Source of the DNA: an uncultured Dorea sp. | Lineage (GTDB): Bacteria > Bacillota > Clostridia > Lachnospirales > Lachnospiraceae | Assembly: GCA_910587575.1 (NCBI GenBank) | Contig: CAJULU010000037.1 | Coordinates: forward strand, 19,392 to 26,620 | DNA length: 7,229 bases | Direction: 5' to 3' | Shown here: in pieces, positions 1 through 4,185 of the stretch | Position numbering within the stretch: the stretch's first letter is position 1 | Layout: each line of letters opens with the position of its first letter | Translations under genes and position numbers: made by a program | Notes under the pieces: model-generated | What the model saw: the letters and a program-made list of their open reading frames with translations, nothing else | Told to the model about the DNA's origin: nothing | The model's database searches: none

Positions 1-67
1 CACGTCTGCAGCAATGGACGGTCTTAAGGTTGCACAGGCGGTTGCAGAAGAATATGGTCCTTTTTAA
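1..67 (+). CDS. 3' end of a probable FAD-dependent oxidoreductase (COG2509-like), partial
   Basis: An open frame enters from the left edge (first full codon at base 2) and ends at TAA 65-67, giving 21 residues: TSAAMDGLKVAQAVAEEYGP followed by F. The pattern (T/S)AAMDGL+VA+A+A is what I recall from the extreme C-terminus of COG2509 FAD-dependent dehydrogenases, where it follows a GEGAGYAGGI-type FAD-binding segment and forms the last helix packing on the flavin. That upstream motif lies outside the window, so the call rests on one short helix. The gene converges on the minus-strand membrane protein gene and overlaps its stop by four bases. It is clearly a coding end; the family is tentative. 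Confidence 0.5.
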   Translation, partial: TSAAMDGLKVAQAVAEEYGPF

Positions 68-576
68 GGCCTTGGGCGTTTGCGCCCCTGACGGTACAGA
101 CAGACTGCGCTGACTACGTCCGTCACAAAAAACAGATGCATAAGGATATGAAGAATGGCAGACCGGCTGGAAATCAGGCCTTTTTGTCTTAGCCTTACAG
201 CAGCGCTGATTCCGTACATGGAAGAAGTAAGCAGAAGGCAGACGTCTTCTAAGGCCAGAGCCGCCAGAAGGACTGGTGATACAAGGAGAAATGCTGGTAC
301 TGCCATGGCAAGCAGCAGAAGACAGCCCATGGCAAAAACTCCGGTATAAAAAGGGATGTGAACCAGTTTTACTGCCATATTCCAGAATACCGGACTTTGT
401 CCGGACTCTGCATAAGGATATGTCCATGCGTTCCATATGTTAAAAGCATAGACGATAAGCGTGAAGAAAATGTAAATGGGAAGAGTGACTCTGTATCCTG
501 GCAGAAACAGGGCCAGAACCGATAAATATGGCCAGACCATCAGGATTACAGGACCGGTTTTTCTGATTTCATTCAT
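64..576 (-). CDS. small polytopic membrane protein of unknown function
   Basis: This 170-residue protein is strongly hydrophobic, with about five likely membrane segments near residues 9-27, 31-50, 72-97, 98-118 and 140-161, and a basic C-terminal tail ending GRKRPRP. The ATG at 574-576 is supported by a good Shine-Dalgarno (AAGGAG on the minus strand, bases 588-593, 11 bases upstream) and by a consensus -10 box further up, so I treat it as a real gene although it stands alone on this strand. I recognise no catalytic motif and do not assign a family. It is transcribed away from the cell-shape operon, and its stop overlaps the stop of the gene at the left edge. Nothing suggests a role in cell shape. 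It may be a lineage-specific protein found in Lachnospiraceae. Confidence 0.75.
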   Translation of the reverse strand: MNEIRKTGPVILMVWPYLSVLALFLPGYRVTLPIYIFFTLIVYAFNIWNAWTYPYAESGQSPVFWNMAVKLVHIPFYTGVFAMGCLLLLAMAVPAFLLVSPVLLAALALEDVCLLLTSSMYGISAAVRLRQKGLISSRSAILHILMHLFFVTDVVSAVCLYRQGRKRPRP

Positions 577-607
577 AACAATACTATCTCCTTGTATTTT
601 TCATTTT

Positions 608-637
608 ATTATACTACTTCAGACGACGGATTTTCCA
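608..637 (-). promoter_or_regulatory. probable sigma-A promoter of the minus-strand membrane protein gene
   Basis: Read on the minus strand, bases 608-613 give a perfect TATAAT -10 box. With an 18-base spacer, bases 632-637 give TGGAAA, a 4 of 6 match to the -35 consensus. Transcription would start near base 600, leaving a leader of about 25 bases that contains the AAGGAG ribosome binding site at 588-593. This was found by eye. Confidence 0.55.
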
Positions 638-663
638 CTCATTTCGACATCCCTGCGTACAGT

Positions 664-678
664 TTAAGAAATTTTTAA
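664..678. promoter_or_regulatory. AT-rich imperfect palindrome between divergent promoters
   Basis: The 15 bases TTAAGAAATTTTTAA pair symmetrically at six of seven positions around base 671. The element lies 11 bases upstream of the proposed -35 box of the plus-strand operon. It could be an UP-element for RNA polymerase or a weak operator. In an AT-rich intergenic region such symmetry also arises by chance, so this is only a candidate. Confidence 0.2.
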
Positions 679-689
679 TGTGATAACTC

Positions 690-718
690 TATACACCGTT
701 TCCGAAATATGGTAAAAT
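690..718 (+). promoter_or_regulatory. probable sigma-A promoter of the radC-mre-min operon (extended -10)
   Basis: TATACA at 690-695 (4 of 6 to the -35 consensus) is followed after 17 bases by TAAAAT at 713-718 (5 of 6 to the -10 consensus). The -10 is preceded by TGG at 710-712, which makes it an extended -10. A start near base 725 leaves a leader of about 35 bases before the ATG at 760. TATACT at 718-723 is an alternative -10 but has no good -35 partner. Later genes in the operon are separated by gaps of at most 39 bases and show no obvious second promoter, so this may drive the whole set. Confidence 0.5.
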
Positions 719-759
719 ATACTGAGTTTTTTAGATAGAGAAAACGAGGAGGAGTACAT

Positions 760-1020
760 ATGAAGGGAGCAGGAGGCAAGAATTCCTGGGCTTTGTTCCT
801 GTTTATCCTGACAGGAATCGTACTTGGAGGTTTTATCGGCATGCTGGCGGAGGGAGTGCCGGCGCTTGGCTGGCTTGCGTATGGCCAGTCATTCGGACTT
901 CAGGAACCGGTGGTCTTAAATTTCGGGATCCTGGTGCTGACATTCGGCCTGTCGATCAAGATCACCATCGCAAGTATTGTGGGAGTGATTCTTGCAGTCA
1001 TTATTTATCGTTTCTTATAG
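760..1020 (+). CDS. DUF4321 family small membrane protein
   Basis: This 86-residue protein has two hydrophobic segments, about residues 9-30 (ending GGFIGML) and 52-85, joined by a short loop containing GLQEPVVLNFGIL. The layout matches DUF4321 proteins, which in Clostridia commonly sit directly before radC and mreB; their function is unknown. The ATG at 760 follows a strong AGGAGG (747-752) at seven bases. It is the first gene after the proposed promoter at 690-718 and so appears to open the operon. Position and membrane location fit an accessory role in envelope work, but that is inference from context only. The family call is from memory of the sequence pattern and neighbourhood. Confidence 0.85.
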   Translation: MKGAGGKNSWALFLFILTGIVLGGFIGMLAEGVPALGWLAYGQSFGLQEPVVLNFGILVLTFGLSIKITIASIVGVILAVIIYRFL

Positions 1021-1059
1021 AGTCTGTTGTTATGAGTGTCGTACGAATCCAAAGATGAG

Positions 1060-1752
1060 ATGAAGCAGTCAAATACCATAAAAGAAATACCGGAAATGGA
1101 ACGTCCATATGAGAAATGTGAACGAAAAGGAGCCCATGCCTTAAGCGATGAGGAGCTGCTGGCAGTGCTGCTGCGTACAGGCACCCATGGCGAGAATGCG
1201 CTGGAGCTTGCAAAGCGGATTCTCTACCATGCCGGGGAGACGGGAATTTTAGGGATTCATCAGTTCAGCACAGAACGCCTGATGGGAATCAGGGGAATCG
1301 GAAAGGTGAAGGCCATCCAGATTTCCTGCATCTCGGAACTTGCGAAGCGGCTGTCCAAGGCGGTTCACCAGGAAGCCCTTTGTTTTGCAGATCCGGGAAC
1401 GATTGCCAGATATTATATGGAAGACATGCGTCATGAGAAGCAGGAGCTGATGAAGCTTCTGATGCTGAATACGAAAGCGAAGCTGGTCGGGGAGACGGAT
1501 GTATCGAAGGGGACGGTAAACGCCTCGCTGATCACGCCGAGAGAACTTTTTATAGAAGCGTTACAGAAGAATGCGGTGTCCATTGTCATTTTACATAACC
1601 ATCCCAGCGGGGATCCGACCCCCAGCCGGGAAGATATGCTGACAACCAGGCGGATTCTCGATGCGGGGACATTGATTGGAATTGAGTTGTTAGACCATAT
1701 CATTATTGGGAATAATTGTTATGTAAGTTTCAGGGAAGAGGGCATGCTTTAG
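1060..1752 (+). CDS. radC: RadC family JAMM-domain protein
   Basis: RadC-family protein with an N-terminal RPxEK-type segment (here IPEMERPYEKCERKG) and ALSDEELLAVLLRTG, a helix-hairpin-helix (MGIRGIGKVKA), and a C-terminal JAMM/MPN metal-binding fold. The JAMM signature is complete: HNHPSG followed by PSRED gives two His and one Asp ligand (bases 1594-1635). Despite its name RadC has no established DNA-repair role, and its substrate is unknown. The start is uncertain. The frame opens right after a TGA with GTG at 1036 (238 residues), but ATG at 1060 (230 residues) puts the protein start where the family usually begins, just before IKEIPE. Neither has a convincing ribosome binding site. The next gene follows after 16 bases, as is usual for radC next to mreB in Firmicutes. 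Confidence 0.93.
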   Translation: MKQSNTIKEIPEMERPYEKCERKGAHALSDEELLAVLLRTGTHGENALELAKRILYHAGETGILGIHQFSTERLMGIRGIGKVKAIQISCISELAKRLSKAVHQEALCFADPGTIARYYMEDMRHEKQELMKLLMLNTKAKLVGETDVSKGTVNASLITPRELFIEALQKNAVSIVILHNHPSGDPTPSREDMLTTRRILDAGTLIGIELLDHIIIGNNCYVSFREEGML

Positions 1753-2545
1753 AAAGGATTTATGTCAGATGGCGAGGAATGTATACGGCCTTGATCTGGG
1801 TTCCTATGAAATCAAGGTTTATGATAAGAAGAAAGATACCATATGGAAAGAAAAAGACGTGATTGCCCTGAGGAATGAGAAGGAGATTTTTGCGGTGGGC
1901 GACGAGGCCTTTCTGATGTATGAGAAAGCGCCTTCGAATATTGAAGTGGTATTTCCTATGAAGGAAGGGGTCATTTCCAGGTTTCACGATATGCAGTTCC
2001 TTCTGCAGAATCTTCTGAAAAAGGACCGGCAGTTTGCACGTGGTTCAGAATACGTGGTGGCCGTGCCGACAGACGTGACAGAGGTGGAGAAGAAGGCGTT
2101 CTTTGACCTGGTGATCCACTCTACGGCAAAAGCGAAAGAGGTCAATATTGTGGAGAGGTCCATTGCGGATGCAGTCGGGCTGAATCTGGACGTGCAGAAT
2201 ACCAGAGGAGTATTTATCGTGAATTTCGGCGGTGAGACCACGGAGCTGTCTGTGATCGCAGGCGGCGGAATGGTCATGAACCGTCTGCTGAAGGTGGGCG
2301 GCGCTACTTTCGACCAGTCGGTGATCAACCTGGTGCGCCACAGTCATGACTTTCTGATCGGAAGGCATACGGCGGAGGTGCTGCGCAAAAGTTTCGGAAT
2401 TTTCACCAATGAGGTAGAAGCCATGCTTACCGTTGCCGGACGGGATCTGATTACGGGCGTTCCTATGCGCAAGGGGATCTCCATCAACCTGGTACGTCTG
2501 GCCATGAAGGATCCTCTGTTCCAGTGTGTCAGCGCCATCCAGTCA

Positions 2546-2557
2546 CTTCTTGACCGG
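2546..2557 (+). repeat. deletion junction in mreB, probable fused short direct repeat
   Basis: The twelve bases CTTCTTGACCGG read LLDR in the upstream mreB frame, as expected after AIQS. Shifted by one base they read F-L-T-G in the downstream frame, as expected before GVAHTAGLE. One copy serving both conserved positions is what remains when two short direct repeats recombine or slip and the sequence between them is lost. Homologue spacing suggests about 50 bases were lost, and the frame change requires a number equal to 2 modulo 3 (53 if spacing is as in E. coli MreB). Confidence 0.6.
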
Positions 2558-2723
2558 CGGTGTGGCGCATACTGCGGGACTTGAGATGTATGTGGAAGAG
2601 ATGGTCGGGATTACGACCAGGACTTCCGTGGAGCCGGATATCTGTGCGGTGTCCGGACTGAAGAAGATCATTGAATCAAAGGATCTGCGCAAGTTTGCAT
2701 TTTCCATGCTTGATGAAAATTAT

Positions 2724-2729
2724 AGGTGG
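2724..2729 (+). promoter_or_regulatory. ribosome binding site deciding the mreC start
   Basis: AGGTGG lies 11 bases before ATG 2741 and inside the last codons of mreB. It argues for ATG 2741 over the in-frame GTG at 2726, which would fall inside the binding site itself. Confidence 0.6.
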
Positions 2730-2740
2730 ATGAGATAATT

Positions 2741-3664
2741 ATGAAGAACAAGAAACAATCGTCTTTTTCAAGTAAATACTGGCTGATTATCATATCCGTC
2801 CTCTGTGTGATCCTGCTGGGAATCGAGCGGTTCACGGACGGCGGAGGTCCGCTTCGTTTTATTGCCAGTTACACGGTGGTTCCCATGCAGGAGGGAATCA
2901 GCTATGTGGGCAGATTCATGAGCGACCTGTCGGACAACTTCGATACGCTGGAAGAAATGAAGAAGGAGAATAAAAAGCTGCAGGCCAGAGTAGACGATCT
3001 GACCATAGACAATACGAGGCTCAGGCAGGAACAGTATGAACTGGACCGGCTGAGGGAACTGTATAAGCTGGATGAGAATTATTCAGACTATGAAAAGATC
3101 GGCGCCCACGTGGTAGCCAATAACGGAAGCAACTGGTTTACGGATTTTACCATTGACAAAGGATCAAAGGACGGGGTCCAGGTGAACTCCAATGTGCTGG
3201 CAGGGAGCGGCCTTGTGGGCATTGTGACCGAGACGGGGCCTACTTATGCCAGGGTACGGTCTATCATTGATGATGCCAGCAATGTAAGCGCTATGATGCT
3301 CTCGACTTCGGATACCTGCATGGTCAGAGGGGATCTGAAGCTGATGGATGACGGAAGACTCCGTTTTGAGAAGCTTCCGAATAATGATAACAAGATCGAG
3401 GCAGGAGAACAGGTGGTAACGTCCCACGTCAGCAACCGTTTCCTGCAGGGACTTTTTATCGGATATGTCAGTGAGATCGAGGTGGACTCCAATAACCTTA
3501 CACGGTCCGGCTATATTACGCCTGCCGTTGATTTCAGCAAGCTGCAGGAGGTTCTGGTAATCACCACGACCAAGCAGAATATGCTGGAAGCGGATGCGGA
3601 TGAGACGCAGGATGCGGTGGAAACGGAGACGCCGCCGCAGGACCAGGATGAAGAAGGAGACTGA
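2741..3664 (+). CDS. mreC: rod shape-determining protein MreC
   Basis: MreC is a single-pass membrane protein whose extracellular part links MreB and MreD to PBP2 and favours its active state. This copy (307 residues) has a short basic cytoplasmic tail (1-12), one membrane segment (about 13-28), and a coiled coil with clear heptads (about 65-112, EEMKKENKKLQARVDDL onward). A beta-rich domain follows (about 120-276), with the family's typical IDKGSKDGVQVNSNVLAGSGLVG and VRSIIDDASNVSAMM stretches. The protein ends in an acidic tail (284-307) rich in Asp, Glu, Gln and Thr. ATG 2741 is preferred on the position of AGGTGG at 2724-2729. The gene begins two bases after the stop of the mreB remnant, so its translation may normally depend on ribosomes finishing mreB. 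Here they would stop 156 bases early. The gene itself appears intact. Confidence 0.95.
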   Translation: MKNKKQSSFSSKYWLIIISVLCVILLGIERFTDGGGPLRFIASYTVVPMQEGISYVGRFMSDLSDNFDTLEEMKKENKKLQARVDDLTIDNTRLRQEQYELDRLRELYKLDENYSDYEKIGAHVVANNGSNWFTDFTIDKGSKDGVQVNSNVLAGSGLVGIVTETGPTYARVRSIIDDASNVSAMMLSTSDTCMVRGDLKLMDDGRLRFEKLPNNDNKIEAGEQVVTSHVSNRFLQGLFIGYVSEIEVDSNNLTRSGYITPAVDFSKLQEVLVITTTKQNMLEADADETQDAVETETPPQDQDEEGD

Positions 3665-3666
3665 TT

Positions 3667-4185
3667 ATGAAAAGAAAGCTCATAACATCTGCCGTGATTC
3701 TGGTCTGTTTTCTCCTTGAGAGCACCGTGTTCCAGAATCTGGCATTTGCAATGGTGAAACCCAATCTTCTGATTGTGGTCACTTCATCTTTTGGGTTTAT
3801 GCGGGGGAAGAAGACAGGATTATTCGTAGGCTTTTCGGCAGGGCTGCTGGCAGACCTGTTCTGGGGCAATGCCCTTGGATTTAATATGTTACTGTATGCG
3901 GTCATTGGATATGTGAACGGTTCGTTTAAAAGGATGTTCTATGATGATGACATCAAACTGCCGATTGTACTGATCAGCGTGAGTGACTTCCTGTATGGGA
4001 TTCTCACTTATGTATGTATTTATATGCTGCGGGGTGATTTTGCTTTTCTGACTTACCTTATGAAAATTATTCTGCCGGAACTGGTGTATACCATTCTGGT
4101 GACTCTGGCACTTTATCAGATCATATTACACATCAATAAGAAACTGGAAGAAGAAGAACAAAGGAGTGCGAGCAGATTTGTATAG
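3667..4185 (+). CDS. mreD: rod shape-determining protein MreD
   Basis: MreD is the multi-spanning membrane partner of MreC in the elongasome. The 172-residue product is hydrophobic with about five to six membrane segments. It shows family-typical features: an N-terminal helix followed by a PNLLIVVTSSFGFMRG segment, GLFVGFSAGLLADLFWG (the G-x-x-x-G-L-x-x-D signature of MreD), and GFNMLLYAVIGYV. ATG 3667 is backed by AAGGAG (3654-3659), seven bases upstream and inside the end of mreC, two bases after the mreC stop. The hydrophilic tail (KKLEEEEQRSASRFV) overlaps the ribosome binding site and first codons of the PBP2 gene, so the two are likely translationally coupled. The length is normal for the family. 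Confidence 0.93.
   Translation: MKRKLITSAVILVCFLLESTVFQNLAFAMVKPNLLIVVTSSFGFMRGKKTGLFVGFSAGLLADLFWGNALGFNMLLYAVIGYVNGSFKRMFYDDDIKLPIVLISVSDFLYGILTYVCIYMLRGDFAFLTYLMKIILPELVYTILVTLALYQIILHINKKLEEEEQRSASRFV
4161..4166 (+). promoter_or_regulatory. ribosome binding site deciding the PBP2 start
   Basis: AAGGAG lies 11 bases before TTG 4178. The alternative GTG at 4166 shares its first base with this site and so cannot use it. TTG 4178 is therefore the likelier start, inside the mreD coding sequence. Confidence 0.65.

Larger units (their letters stand above)
1769..2738 (+). pseudogene. mreB: MreB-like rod-shape actin, disrupted by an out-of-frame internal deletion
   Basis: MreB is a bacterial actin that forms membrane-bound filaments guiding lateral wall synthesis. 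The ATG at 1769 has AAAGGA (1753-1758) ten bases upstream. Frame one encodes residues 1-263 with MreB features: LDLGS phosphate-1 region (8-12), FGGETTELSV phosphate-2 region (153-162), GGATFD (177-182), and DFLIG-xx-TAE (194-203). It then reads eight unrelated residues and stops at TGA 2582-2584 (271 residues). The C-terminal part resumes in another frame from about 2547, with FLTGGVAHTAGLE (the adenosine motif), then VSGLKKI and LDENYRWMR, ending at TAA 2736-2738. Against canonical MreB, about 14 residues between LLDR and FLTGG (the CPPEL...RGM stretch of E. coli) are absent, so frameshifting alone would not restore it. The truncated product lacks the adenosine motif and is probably non-functional. 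The protein also departs from the canonical pocket: Arg130 follows Glu129 where EEP is usual, and Asn152 and Glu156 occupy the D-I-G-G-G positions. Assembly error is not excluded. Confidence 0.85.

Noticed and set aside
74..87. GC hairpin GGGCG-TTTG-CGCCC just after the left-edge gene, considered as an intrinsic terminator
   Set aside because: No T tract follows on either strand, the stem is only five pairs, and it lies inside the last codons of the minus-strand gene.
2526..2584. Programmed ribosomal frameshift joining the two mreB frames
   Set aside because: A frameshift would not restore the roughly 14 conserved residues missing before LTGG, and I see no slippery heptamer or obvious stimulatory structure.
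2526..2738. Separate small gene of 70 codons starting at GTG 2526
   Set aside because: Its sequence from FLTGG onward is plainly the MreB C-terminus; the GTG has no well-placed ribosome binding site and lies in the upstream mreB coding region.
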